A stretch of DNA of 58,704 bases, from the NCBI GenBank assembly GCA_047638695.1, contig JBLINY010000019.1, positions 1 to 58,704 on the forward strand. Reading direction: 5' to 3'. The notes under the pieces were generated by a model, which was not told where the DNA came from, searched no databases, and saw nothing but the letters and a program-made list of their open reading frames with translations. The DNA is from JAHECQ01 sp047638695. GTDB taxonomy: Bacteria; Actinomycetota; Acidimicrobiia; Acidimicrobiales; SZUA-35. The position numbers and the translations under genes were made by a program. Of the stretch, positions 1 through 7,577 are shown in pieces (the stretch's first letter is position 1; each line of letters starts with the position of its first letter).

Positions 1-170
1 TCCACGACGAACCAGTCGACAACCCCGAGCTCATCAACTCGCCCGACTTCGTGGGTCTGCCCCACATGGGTGCCAGTGCCCGTGAGTCATGGGTTGCCAT
101 GGCCCAAGCGGGCATGCGCGGCATCACCGAGAACGCCGTTCCCCAACCCGGCGTCTACCCGTTCGACTGA
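1..170 (+). CDS. 2-hydroxyacid dehydrogenase, C-terminal end (partial)
   Basis: The reading frame is open from the window edge (codons start at base 3) to TGA at 168-170 and gives about 55 residues. They contain PHMGASARESW, which matches the C-terminal catalytic-domain segment of D-isomer-specific 2-hydroxyacid dehydrogenases, where the usual form is PHIGAST-x-EA after the catalytic His. The rest of the gene lies outside the window. Family members are NAD(P)-dependent cytosolic oxidoreductases of 2-hydroxy acids, such as phosphoglycerate or glyoxylate/hydroxypyruvate dehydrogenases; the substrate cannot be told from this tail. The next two genes are also hydroxy- and oxo-acid enzymes on the same strand, so a shared operon is likely (inference). 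Confidence 0.65.
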   Translation, partial: HDEPVDNPELINSPDFVGLPHMGASARESWVAMAQAGMRGITENAVPQPGVYPFD

Positions 171-213
171 CCCTTTGACCAACCCCCCCCTTCGACTACG
201 AGGAGCCAAGCCC

Positions 214-1293
214 ATGGTGATGGAACGATTTACCGTTCCCGACGACATAGCGGTTCGTGTGAGCGAGGCCAATATGCGAACGACCGTCGAGAACATTTTC
301 GAGGGGGTCGGGATGCCGGCCGCGGATGCTGCTCAGGCTGCCGACACCTTGTTGTACGCAGACCTGCGGGGCATTGATTCCCATGGGGTGTCGAACATGT
401 TCCCGATCTACATGATGTGGTTCAAGGACGGCACGTTGAACCCGGTGGCGAAGCCGAAGGTGGTGCGTGAGGCACTCGCTGTGGCCACCATCGACGATGA
501 TGCTGGGCTGGGTCTGGCCACCGGCCCGAGGGCAATGGATCTGGCCATCGAGAAAGCCGAACAGTGTGGCATCGGTGCTGTTTCGGTGACGAACGGTCGG
601 CACTACGGCGCCGCCTCGTACCACGCCCACCGGGCGGTTGAGCACGGGATGATTGGCATCTCGATGACCCTCGGCGGTCTTATGGTGCTGCCGACGTTTG
701 GCGCCAGGCCCATGGTCGGCCTCAACCCGATTTCCGTTGCGGTTGGTGGGGGAGACGAAGCCGACTTCGTCTTTGATGCCTCGATGAGTTCGGTAGCCGG
801 CAACAAAATTCGTATTGCCAAGCGGCTCGGCGCATCGGTGCTACCCGGTTGGATCGCAGATGTTGACGGCGAGCCGATTCTTGAAGAGTCGGCCGTGCCG
901 GATGAGTACTTCATGCTCCCGACCGGGGGTACTCGCGATGGCGGATCGCACAAGGGGTACGGGCTCGCCGTGATGGTCGATGTCCTGTGCGGCGTTTTGG
1001 CCGGTGACCCACCCGGATTCCTTCGAGCCGGGGGCGACGTCTCACACCACTTCATGGCGTACAAGATCGACGCCTTTTGTGACCCTGATGAGTTCACCGA
1101 ACACATGCAGACATTCTTGAAGGGCTTGCGGGAGACACCGCCGGCCAAAGGCCATGAGCGGGTGCTCTACGCCGGTCTGGACGAACATGAGACGGAACTC
1201 GATCGTCGGGCCAACGGCATTCCCTACCACCCTGACGTCGTGCAGAAGTTCATAGAGACTGCGACCGAGGTCGGCGTAGATCACGCACTCTGA
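214..1293 (+). CDS. Ldh2/malate-lactate dehydrogenase family oxidoreductase
   Basis: A 359-residue NAD(P)-dependent dehydrogenase of the Ldh2 family (malate/L-sulfolactate/ureidoglycolate dehydrogenase type). This family is unrelated to classical lactate dehydrogenase and oxidises 2-hydroxy acids in the cytosol. The signature ADLRGIDSHGV lies near residue 50, and the C-terminal SHKGYGLAVMVD segment matches the family's G-(Y/S)-KG-(Y/F)-GL element. ATG 214 was chosen because AGGAG at 201-205 sits 8 bp upstream and the family begins here. The frame stays open upstream to base 70 but would overlap the preceding gene. Substrate is unassigned. The downstream aldolase suggests a sugar-acid or hydroxy-acid breakdown route (inference). 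Confidence 0.85.
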   Translation: MVMERFTVPDDIAVRVSEANMRTTVENIFEGVGMPAADAAQAADTLLYADLRGIDSHGVSNMFPIYMMWFKDGTLNPVAKPKVVREALAVATIDDDAGLGLATGPRAMDLAIEKAEQCGIGAVSVTNGRHYGAASYHAHRAVEHGMIGISMTLGGLMVLPTFGARPMVGLNPISVAVGGGDEADFVFDASMSSVAGNKIRIAKRLGASVLPGWIADVDGEPILEESAVPDEYFMLPTGGTRDGGSHKGYGLAVMVDVLCGVLAGDPPGFLRAGGDVSHHFMAYKIDAFCDPDEFTEHMQTFLKGLRETPPAKGHERVLYAGLDEHETELDRRANGIPYHPDVVQKFIETATEVGVDHAL

Positions 1294-1362
1294 CCCGCAG
1301 ATGGGGTGGCGAATCAGCCGAAGGTGGGTGTCTCGGTGATCTGTGACGGCTAGAACACCGCC

Positions 1363-2127
1363 ATGACCAAGAACATGTTTCTCGAGAAGCTGGCCGATGG
1401 TAAGACGACACTCGGCGCATGGATGATGTTGCGTGAACCAATGGTGGCGGCCGCCGCCACCGCACTCGACTACGACTACCTATGCGTCGACATGCAACAC
1501 GGTGTGCAGGACTACGGCGATGTCGTCGCCCAGCTCTACACCGCCGCTCGTTCTAACGTCACTCCTATCGCTCGCACACCGGCTAACGAGCCGGGCATCG
1601 TCGGTCGCCTCCTCGACGCTGGCGCCCTCGGCATCATCTTTCCGATGATCAACACCGTTGAAGAAGCGCAGCGAGCCGTGGCCGCTTGTCGTTATGCGCC
1701 CGATGGGTCGCGCAGCATGGGTCCGGTCGGCGCCATGACATTGCACGGTGGCGACTACTTCGGCAAGGCCAATGCCGAAGTGGCGGCGATCCCGATGATC
1801 GAGACGGCTCAGGCCATCTCGAATCTCGATGAGATCCTGTCTGTTCCTGGTGTCGACACAATTTACGTTGGCCCATCCGACCTCTCGCTCACCCTTGGGC
1901 TCGGCCCTGGCCTCGACAACGACGATCCGAAGTTCATCGAGGCGATCGACACCATCCTGGCTGGCTGCGCCAAGCACGGGGTATCCCCAGGAATTCACTG
2001 CTCGCCAGAGCTCGCGGGCAAGCGCCACGAGCAGGGCTTTCGCATGCTCTCAGTCGGGTACGACTTCGGCCCGGTGATGGCAGCGCTCCGCTCTGATCTG
2101 AAGACTTCTCGAGCCGCCACGACCTAG
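1363..2127 (+). CDS. HpcH/HpaI family aldolase
   Basis: A 254-residue class II (metal-dependent) aldolase of the HpcH/HpaI family. Members cleave 2-oxo-4-hydroxy acids to pyruvate plus an aldehyde, for example 4-hydroxy-2-oxoheptanedioate or 2-keto-3-deoxy sugar acids. Visible family marks are the N-terminal LGAWMMLREP, VDMQHG (usually (D/L)-x-EHG, the catalytic His), the substrate-binding PIARTP, GALGIIFPMI, and the late YVGPSDLSLTLG. Length is normal for the family. The start at ATG 1363 has no strong ribosome site but aligns with family N termini. It follows the Ldh2-type dehydrogenase by 69 bp on the same strand, so the two may oxidise and then cleave one substrate. The substrate itself cannot be named from sequence. 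Confidence 0.88.
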   Translation: MTKNMFLEKLADGKTTLGAWMMLREPMVAAAATALDYDYLCVDMQHGVQDYGDVVAQLYTAARSNVTPIARTPANEPGIVGRLLDAGALGIIFPMINTVEEAQRAVAACRYAPDGSRSMGPVGAMTLHGGDYFGKANAEVAAIPMIETAQAISNLDEILSVPGVDTIYVGPSDLSLTLGLGPGLDNDDPKFIEAIDTILAGCAKHGVSPGIHCSPELAGKRHEQGFRMLSVGYDFGPVMAALRSDLKTSRAATT

Positions 2128-2146
2128 CGACGGGTAGCTTCTACGT

Positions 2147-2752
2147 ATGGGCGACAAGCGCAAACGATGGGGTCCATCGACCGACAAGTCTGCGGCTGCA
2201 TCCGAGATAGGTGCTCCAGAGGTCAGGTCGGAGGACGAAAAAAAGGGTGGTCTGCGCCGTCGGTTGATCCTCGGGGTCATTGCCCTCGTTCTGCTGGTTT
2301 TGGCCTATTGGATAGGCGGCGCGGTGATTCCTCGCTGGTGGGCGCAGCGGCTGGGCAACGTCATCGATGGTGGTCTTCTGGCTGGCACGGTCTTGGGGCT
2401 GGCGATCGGCGCCATCTTCACGTTCCTTCCGATCGCTGCCCTACGCATTGGTTGGCGCCTTCGCGGCGGTTGGAAGCGAACGTTGTGGTTCTTGCTTGGT
2501 GCCACCGTGCTTGCGGGTCCCAACCTGGCCACACTCGGCATCGTGCTGGGAAATGGCAACGCGGCCCACGCCGGCGAACGCATTCTCGATGTAGAGGGTC
2601 CCGGCTTCCGTGGAGGGAGCCTGGTGGGCGCCGTGCTGGCTGCGCTGGTCTCCTTTGGTGTAATTGCGTTGCTTCGCAGCCGACGAAAGAACAAGACCAA
2701 AGCGGGCGAGCTGCAAGCCGAACTGAAGATCCGCGAGGGCCTGGACTCGTAG
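2147..2752 (+). CDS. small four-helix membrane protein, unknown
   Basis: A 201-residue protein I do not recognise. The first 36 residues are hydrophilic and charged (many K, R, D, E), followed by four predicted membrane segments at about residues 40-62, 75-98, 112-134 and 156-177, and a basic C-terminal tail rich in K and R. No signal peptide, catalytic motif or known domain is apparent. It follows the aldolase by 19 bp and may be co-transcribed with it. Topology with both termini in the cytoplasm is suggested by the positive charges next to helices 1 and 4. A function in transport has no direct support. Codon usage looks like that of its neighbours. Confidence 0.7.
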   Translation: MGDKRKRWGPSTDKSAAASEIGAPEVRSEDEKKGGLRRRLILGVIALVLLVLAYWIGGAVIPRWWAQRLGNVIDGGLLAGTVLGLAIGAIFTFLPIAALRIGWRLRGGWKRTLWFLLGATVLAGPNLATLGIVLGNGNAAHAGERILDVEGPGFRGGSLVGAVLAALVSFGVIALLRSRRKNKTKAGELQAELKIREGLDS

Positions 2753-2758
2753 CCCATT

Positions 2759-2776
2759 CCCCCGGCCCTGCGGGGG
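2759..2776. terminator. GC-rich hairpin between convergent genes
   Basis: CCCCCG at 2759-2764 pairs perfectly with CGGGGG at 2771-2776 across a 6-base loop. It lies just past the stop of the membrane protein (2752) and before the end of purU on the other strand (2810). There is no U tract, so it is a weak terminator candidate that could act in both directions. Confidence 0.4.
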
Positions 2777-2809
2777 CGACGACCGACCTTGGCCGTCCTA
2801 GTCGCCGGG

Positions 2810-3655
2810 TTAGTCGAAGACGACGGTGCGGTCGCCGATGCGGAAGATGCGGTCTTCGGCTTGGGCCTTCACAGCCCGAGAAAGCACGACCCGCTCGACA
2901 TCGCGTCCCTTCACCACCATCTGATCGGCGCTGTCTCGGTGACTCACAGGAGCAACGTCCTGGGCGATGATTGGACCCTCATCGAGGTCGGCGGTGACAT
3001 AGTGGGCCGTGGCCCCGATGAGCTTCACGCCTCGCTCCCACGCCTGGTGATAAGGCTTCGCTCCTTTGAATCCAGGTAGGAACGAGTGGTGGATGTTGAT
3101 GATCCGACCATCGAGCTGCGAGCAAAGCTCGTTGCTGAGAATCTGCATGTATCGGGCCAGCACTACGAAGTCGATGTCGTGCCGTGCGACGAGATCCATC
3201 ACCCTGGCTTCGGCTTGGGGTTTGGTGTCGCGAGTAACAGCAACGTGCTCGAAGTCGACGCCGTTCCGAAGTACCACATCACGCAGATCGGGGTGGTTGG
3301 ACACGACGAGTGGGATATCGAGCAAGAAGTCGCCGGCGTTGCGGCGATAGAGCAAATCGAGCAGACAATGGTCGTACTTCGAGACCATCAGCATGGCTCG
3401 ACGAGGGGAATCCTCGCGGCGGACATGCAGCTCTGCGCCGAGAGCTTCGGCCCGTTGCTGCAGCGTTGCCTGGATCTTGGCCGCATCGAACTCGCTGGCT
3501 TCGAAACGGGTGCGCATACAGAACGTTCCGCTGGCCGGGTCGCTGAACTCGGCGTTCTGCAAGATGTTGGCGTCGACGTCGACCAGTCCGGCGGAAACGC
3601 TAGCTACGACGCCTTTGCGATCGGGACACGACAGCCGAAGGATGTGAACGGGCAT
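2810..3655 (-). CDS. purU: formyltetrahydrofolate deformylase PurU
   Basis: A 281-residue enzyme that hydrolyses 10-formyl-tetrahydrofolate to formate and tetrahydrofolate, supplying formate for PurT-type purine synthesis and balancing one-carbon pools. The first about 80 residues form an ACT-type regulatory domain (start MPVHILRLSCPDRKG). The formyltransferase-like catalytic domain follows, with the family segments LARYMQIL, NIHHSFLPGF, KGAKPYHQAW and GATAHYVTADLDEGPII. The N-H-D catalytic set is intact: Asn and His in NIHHS, Asp in DLDEGP. Length is typical. It is convergent with the membrane protein at 2752 and divergent from pobA. In enteric bacteria PurU responds to glycine and methionine, which is not testable here. 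Other folate genes are at 26155 and 27120, not linked. Confidence 0.95.
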   Translation of the reverse strand: MPVHILRLSCPDRKGVVASVSAGLVDVDANILQNAEFSDPASGTFCMRTRFEASEFDAAKIQATLQQRAEALGAELHVRREDSPRRAMLMVSKYDHCLLDLLYRRNAGDFLLDIPLVVSNHPDLRDVVLRNGVDFEHVAVTRDTKPQAEARVMDLVARHDIDFVVLARYMQILSNELCSQLDGRIINIHHSFLPGFKGAKPYHQAWERGVKLIGATAHYVTADLDEGPIIAQDVAPVSHRDSADQMVVKGRDVERVVLSRAVKAQAEDRIFRIGDRTVVFD

Positions 3656-3691
3656 CGGTTGAAGGGTAGTCGTAGGATCTCGGCGGCCGGA

Positions 3692-3731
3692 CAGGCCGAA
3701 GTGGCCATCTTCAGGCCGAAGTTGCCATCAC
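3692..3731. repeat. 20-bp tandem duplication upstream of pobA
   Basis: Two adjacent 20-bp copies (3692-3711 and 3712-3731), each beginning CAGGCCGAAGT and continuing GCCATC, match at 17 of 20 positions. They lie in the 104-bp gap between the divergent purU and pobA starts, ending 28 bp before the pobA GTG. They could be a duplicated regulator site or a chance microduplication. Confidence 0.6.
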
Positions 3732-3759
3732 CAGCGAGAACCGGAAGTGAGTCGCAACC

Positions 3760-4929
3760 GTGAAAACCAGCGTTGCCATTGTTGGAGCAGGGCCGGCCGG
3801 GTCGCTGCTGTCACTGATCCTGCATCGGGCCGGCATCGACAATGTCGTTGTCGAACGGCAGACCCGTGCCTATGTGCTCGAGCGGGTACGGGCCGGTGTC
3901 CTCGAGGCCGGAACGATGGACACCTTACGACGTCATGGTGTCGGCGATCGGATGGATCGCGAGGGTCATATACATGAGACCGTGAACATCGGGTGGCGGG
4001 GTGAGGAGATGCTGTCGATCAACACCCAGGAGCGGGTCGATCGGCAGATGATGGCCTACGGACAGACCGCTATTCAGGAAGATCTGTACGCCGCCCTTGA
4101 TGCCAACGGCACCCCGCCCATCTTCGAGGCGGTCGACCTGGAGCTCCACGACGTGGCCACCGAAAGGCCCTCGGTCACCTTCATTAAAGATGGTGTGGTC
4201 GAGCGCATCGACTGTGACTACGTCGCCGGGTGCGACGGCTTTCACGGGGTCTCGCGCCAGACGATCCCCGACGGCGTTCGCACCGAATACGAGAAGGAGT
4301 ATCCGTTCGGATGGCTCGGAATTCTGTCTGAGACGCCACCGCTACCCATTCTGCTGTACGCCAACCACGAGCGCGGATTCGGACTCTGCTCGATGCGGAC
4401 GCCCACGCTGAGCCGCTATTACGTGCAGTGCCCGCTCACGGACTCCGTCGACGACTGGTCAGACGATCGGTTCTGGGACGAGTTGCTAGCTCGGATGCCG
4501 TCGGCTCAGCGGTCGCAGATCGTCACCGGGCCATCGGTCGAGAAATCGATTGCCCCGCTGCGAAGCTACGTGGCCGAACCAATGAGCTACGGAGCGCTGT
4601 TTCTCGCTGGCGATGCAGCCCACATCGTGCCTCCCACCGGCGCAAAGGGTTTGAATCTCGCGGTGTCCGATGTGCACTACCTCTCCGAAGCGTTCATCCA
4701 GAGGTATCAGCGGGGGTCGATGATCGGTCTTGATGGCTATAGCGACCGAGCGCTGCGCCGCGTCTGGGCCGCCGTTCGCTTCTCGTGGTGGCTCACCAAG
4801 CTGCTCCATCGCTTTCCCGATGACACGCCATTCGACGTCAGAGCCCAGGAGCAGGAGCTGTCGCACCTGGCAACCTTTCCCCTGGCTCAAGCGGCCATGG
4901 CCGAGCAATATGTCGGCCTTCCCTACTGA
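3760..4929 (+). CDS. pobA: 4-hydroxybenzoate 3-monooxygenase
   Basis: A 389-residue FAD-dependent hydroxylase converting 4-hydroxybenzoate to protocatechuate with NAD(P)H and O2, the entry step to the beta-ketoadipate pathway. The N-terminal dinucleotide fold GAGPAG is at residues 9-14, followed by the PobA-specific stretch RAGVLEAGTMDTLRRHG. The second FAD motif is CDGFHG (about residues 163-168), and GDAAHIVPPTGAKGLNLA lies near residue 282. Length equals characterised PobA (about 390). GTG 3760 was chosen because it aligns with the family N terminus and is preceded by GGAAG. No protocatechuate dioxygenase genes are nearby, so the rest of the pathway must be elsewhere. The paired 20-bp repeat upstream may carry regulation. 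Confidence 0.93.
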   Translation: MKTSVAIVGAGPAGSLLSLILHRAGIDNVVVERQTRAYVLERVRAGVLEAGTMDTLRRHGVGDRMDREGHIHETVNIGWRGEEMLSINTQERVDRQMMAYGQTAIQEDLYAALDANGTPPIFEAVDLELHDVATERPSVTFIKDGVVERIDCDYVAGCDGFHGVSRQTIPDGVRTEYEKEYPFGWLGILSETPPLPILLYANHERGFGLCSMRTPTLSRYYVQCPLTDSVDDWSDDRFWDELLARMPSAQRSQIVTGPSVEKSIAPLRSYVAEPMSYGALFLAGDAAHIVPPTGAKGLNLAVSDVHYLSEAFIQRYQRGSMIGLDGYSDRALRRVWAAVRFSWWLTKLLHRFPDDTPFDVRAQEQELSHLATFPLAQAAMAEQYVGLPY

Positions 4930-4965
4930 AGAGGTTCTGGCGTGATTAAGAGGGTTCTGGCGTGA
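4929..4965 (+). repeat. duplicated translation-start region with a 7-codon minicistron
   Basis: AAGAGGTTCTGGCGTGA (4929-4945) is followed two bases later by AAGAGGGTTCTGGCGTGA (4948-4965), a near-exact duplication differing by one inserted G. Each copy has a GAGG-type ribosome site and a GTG. The first GTG (4942) opens a seven-codon frame, MIKRVLA, whose TGA (4963-4965) overlaps the second GTG (4962), the start of the CoA ligase. It may act as a tiny coupled leader cistron (inference). Confidence 0.5.
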
Positions 4966-6593
4966 GAAGTCGGTTTGAAGAGGGGCTCGATCCGAATCCG
5001 GGCAATGACATGCCGCTCGAGCCAGCGAGTTTCCTGGTTCAGACGGCGGCTGCGTTCCCCCGACGAGAAGCCATGGTGCACGGCGAACGCCGATTTACCT
5101 TCGCCCAACTGCTCGACCGCAGTGTCCGGTTGGCCAGTGCCCTCAGCCAACGCGGGATCGGCAAGGGCGATGTTGTCTCGCTGATGGCGGCGAACACGCC
5201 CGAAGCTCTCGAGGCTCACTACGGAGTCAACATGGTTGGAGCGGTGCTGAACCCGCTGAACATCCGACTCGACGCGGCCGGAATTGGCTTCATTCTCGAC
5301 CATGCTCAGACGGCGGTGTTGCTTACCGACACCGAGTTCGCTCCGGTGATCGCCGACGCTCTTGACCGGTGCGAGGTTGACCCGTTGGTCATTGATATCG
5401 CCGACCCCGAGTTCGGCGGCCCGCACCGGACACTCGGACAGATCGACTATGAGACGCTGCTGGGCGAGGGCGATCCGAGTTTCGATTGGCCGGGGGTCGA
5501 CCATGAGCGCCAGGCCATTTGCCTGTCCTATACCTCTGGAACCACGGGTGATCCCAAGGGCGTCGTCAGTAACGCTCGGCAGATCTATCTGAACTCAATG
5601 GGTCAGGTGGCGATGTGGCCTATTCCTCGTCATCCGAGGTACCTGTGGACTCTGCCGATGTTCCATGCCGTCGGCTGGTGCATGCCGTACGCGATGGTGC
5701 TGATGGCTGGCGTGCAGATCGGGCTACGCAAGGTGGACCCCGCCGAGATCTTCCATCTCCTCTCTGCGGAGGGCGTCACGCACATGTGCGCCGCGCCGAT
5801 TGTTCTCAACGCACTCATCAATGCCCCGGGCGAGGTGCGCCCGGATGGTCCGGTCGATGTTGCGGTTCTTACGGCAGGGTCGGCGCCGCCTCCCGCCGTG
5901 TTGTTCGGGGCCGAGGCGCTGGGCTTCAAGGTATTGCATGTCTACGGGCTTACCGAGGTGGCAGGGCCCCAGACCTACAGCCCCGATCAGACAGAGTGGG
6001 AAGGTCTGCCAGCCAAGGAGCTAGCCAGGCTTCGGGCTCGCCAGGGCGTGCCGATGGGAACGCTGCAGGGCGGCATCATCGTGGCCGATCCCGATACGTG
6101 TGAGCCTGTGCCCCGTGATGGTGAGACGGTTGGCGAGTTGCTGATGCGAACCAACACCCTCATGAGCGGCTACCTGGCAAACCCTGCAGCCACGGAGGCG
6201 GCCTTCAAAGGCGGTTGGTTCCACAGCGGGGATCTCGGAGTGTGGCACGAGGACGGGTACGTCGAGATCAAGGACCGTTCGAAGGACATCATCATCTCTG
6301 GCGGTGAGAACATTTCGTCGGTCGAAGTCGAGGCCGTTCTTTACGACCATCCCGAAATCCTCGAAGCCGCTGTTGTTGCCGCTCCACATGAGAAGTGGGG
6401 TGAGACGCCGTGCGCATTCGTTGCCCGGCAAGACGGCTCCGAGCTCGACGAACGCAGCGTCATAGCCTGGTGCCGCGATCATTTGGCTCACTACAAGTGC
6501 CCGACCAAGGTGGTGTTCGGCGAATTGCCGAAGACCTCAACGGGCAAAGTGCAGAAGTTCGTGCTGCGAGCCCAAATCACGCCACCGAGCTGA
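4962..6593 (+). CDS. AMP-forming acyl-CoA synthetase (DmdB/fatty-acid type)
   Basis: A 543-residue member of the ANL superfamily that activates a carboxylic acid to its CoA thioester via an acyl-adenylate. The P-loop-like A3 motif SYTSGTTGDPKG is near residue 190, YGLTEVAGP forms the A5 region, and GWFHSGDLGVWHEDGY is the A7 region. The hinge DRSKDIIISGGENIS and the catalytic lysine of KTSTGKVQK near the C terminus are present, so it looks active. The overall layout resembles medium-chain and 3-methylmercaptopropionyl-CoA ligases (DmdB-like), but chain length cannot be read from sequence. GTG 4962 is the start, part of a duplicated initiation region 32 bp after pobA. It ends 5 bp from the convergent thioesterase gene. 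Confidence 0.9.
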   Translation: MRSRFEEGLDPNPGNDMPLEPASFLVQTAAAFPRREAMVHGERRFTFAQLLDRSVRLASALSQRGIGKGDVVSLMAANTPEALEAHYGVNMVGAVLNPLNIRLDAAGIGFILDHAQTAVLLTDTEFAPVIADALDRCEVDPLVIDIADPEFGGPHRTLGQIDYETLLGEGDPSFDWPGVDHERQAICLSYTSGTTGDPKGVVSNARQIYLNSMGQVAMWPIPRHPRYLWTLPMFHAVGWCMPYAMVLMAGVQIGLRKVDPAEIFHLLSAEGVTHMCAAPIVLNALINAPGEVRPDGPVDVAVLTAGSAPPPAVLFGAEALGFKVLHVYGLTEVAGPQTYSPDQTEWEGLPAKELARLRARQGVPMGTLQGGIIVADPDTCEPVPRDGETVGELLMRTNTLMSGYLANPAATEAAFKGGWFHSGDLGVWHEDGYVEIKDRSKDIIISGGENISSVEVEAVLYDHPEILEAAVVAAPHEKWGETPCAFVARQDGSELDERSVIAWCRDHLAHYKCPTKVVFGELPKTSTGKVQKFVLRAQITPPS

Positions 6594-6598
6594 ACCGC

Positions 6599-7480
6599 TC
6601 ACTCGAGGCGAAGAAGAGCTTCTTGGTTGACCGTCGCCACCATCGTGCCGCTGCTGTTCCAGACGCTTGCCGAGGCCAGCCCGCGCTCGTTGCCAACGGT
6701 CAAGGGTCGTTGATCGAGAAAGTGCCACTCGTTCAGATCGAAGCGTCGGTGGAACCACATCGCGTGGTCAAGGCTGACGAAGATGACTCCGGGGGTCCCC
6801 CAGGTGGCGCCCCATGGCATGGCGACGGTGTCGGCCAGTGACTCGTCGCTCTGATAAGCGAGAATGGCGGCGTGAAGGTTGGGGTCGTCAGGCAACGTCC
6901 CATCAGCCTTTACCCAAAGACGAATGCCCCCATGTTCCGAGGGGCCGTCCGGCGCCCAGGGAGCGTTGACGGTTCGGATGTCGAGCCCGTAGTCGCGCAT
7001 GGCCCAGTCCTCGGGCAAAGGCAGCACGTCGTGGCTGGTCATCAGTTCGCGATAGGTCGGCAGTGAGAGGGGATCAGGGACCGAGTCGAAATCGACGGGT
7101 GACGGAGCGTCAAACGTTGGTCCGTCAGCGTCGACGGTGAACGAAGCGGTGAGCTCGAACTGCACCTTCGCACCCTCACTCGGCAGGCCATCCTGAGCTA
7201 TCCGCACTCGCCTGGTGCAGAAGCTACGCCCATCACGGGTTCGCTCGACCTCGAGCAGATAGGGGCGTCCGGGCTGGCCACCTCGCAGGAAGTAGCCGTG
7301 AAGCGAGTGGATGAGGCGCCCCTCGTCGACGGTGGCGCTCACGGCGGCTGTTGCCTGGGCCAGAAAGTGGCCGCCGAATGTGGCTTCCACCCCGTCGTTC
7401 GCCGATCCGATTCCAGTGAAGGTGTCGGATCCGTTGGGTTCGAGGGTGACAACGGCTAGGAGATCGTCAAGCGCGGTCAT
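6599..7480 (-). CDS. tesB: acyl-CoA thioesterase II
   Basis: A 293-residue TesB-type thioesterase, a double hot-dog protein that hydrolyses a broad range of acyl-CoAs to free acid and CoA. The N-terminal hot-dog carries FGGHFLAQATAA and HSLHGYFLRGG with RDGRSFCTRRV, all standard TesB marks. The C-terminal hot-dog includes SLDHAMWFHRRFDLNEW, and the protein closes with TVNQEALLR, containing the conserved catalytic Gln. ATG 7480 was chosen by alignment to TesB N termini (family about 286 residues); the frame is open further upstream but that extension is low-complexity. It is convergent with one CoA ligase and divergent from the dioxygenase gene, so it likely trims acyl-CoA pools in the same metabolism. 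Confidence 0.93.
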   Translation of the reverse strand: MTALDDLLAVVTLEPNGSDTFTGIGSANDGVEATFGGHFLAQATAAVSATVDEGRLIHSLHGYFLRGGQPGRPYLLEVERTRDGRSFCTRRVRIAQDGLPSEGAKVQFELTASFTVDADGPTFDAPSPVDFDSVPDPLSLPTYRELMTSHDVLPLPEDWAMRDYGLDIRTVNAPWAPDGPSEHGGIRLWVKADGTLPDDPNLHAAILAYQSDESLADTVAMPWGATWGTPGVIFVSLDHAMWFHRRFDLNEWHFLDQRPLTVGNERGLASASVWNSSGTMVATVNQEALLRLE

Positions 7481-7577
7481 GGTGCTCTCGCATGCGGCTG
7501 ATCGTAGTGGGTACCGTGCTGTCTTCGAAGAGGAAGTCGAGACGCGTCGTGACCGGCGCGGGCGTCCGGGGGATGCA

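Noticed and set aside
3086..3763. Plus-strand frame opposite purU
   Set aside because: Complement of purU codons, no motif, and it would overlap the pobA start.
7311..7577. Longer N terminus for the TauD-like dioxygenase
   Set aside because: It would run antisense through the start of tesB; residues look non-native and the family begins near ATG 7578.
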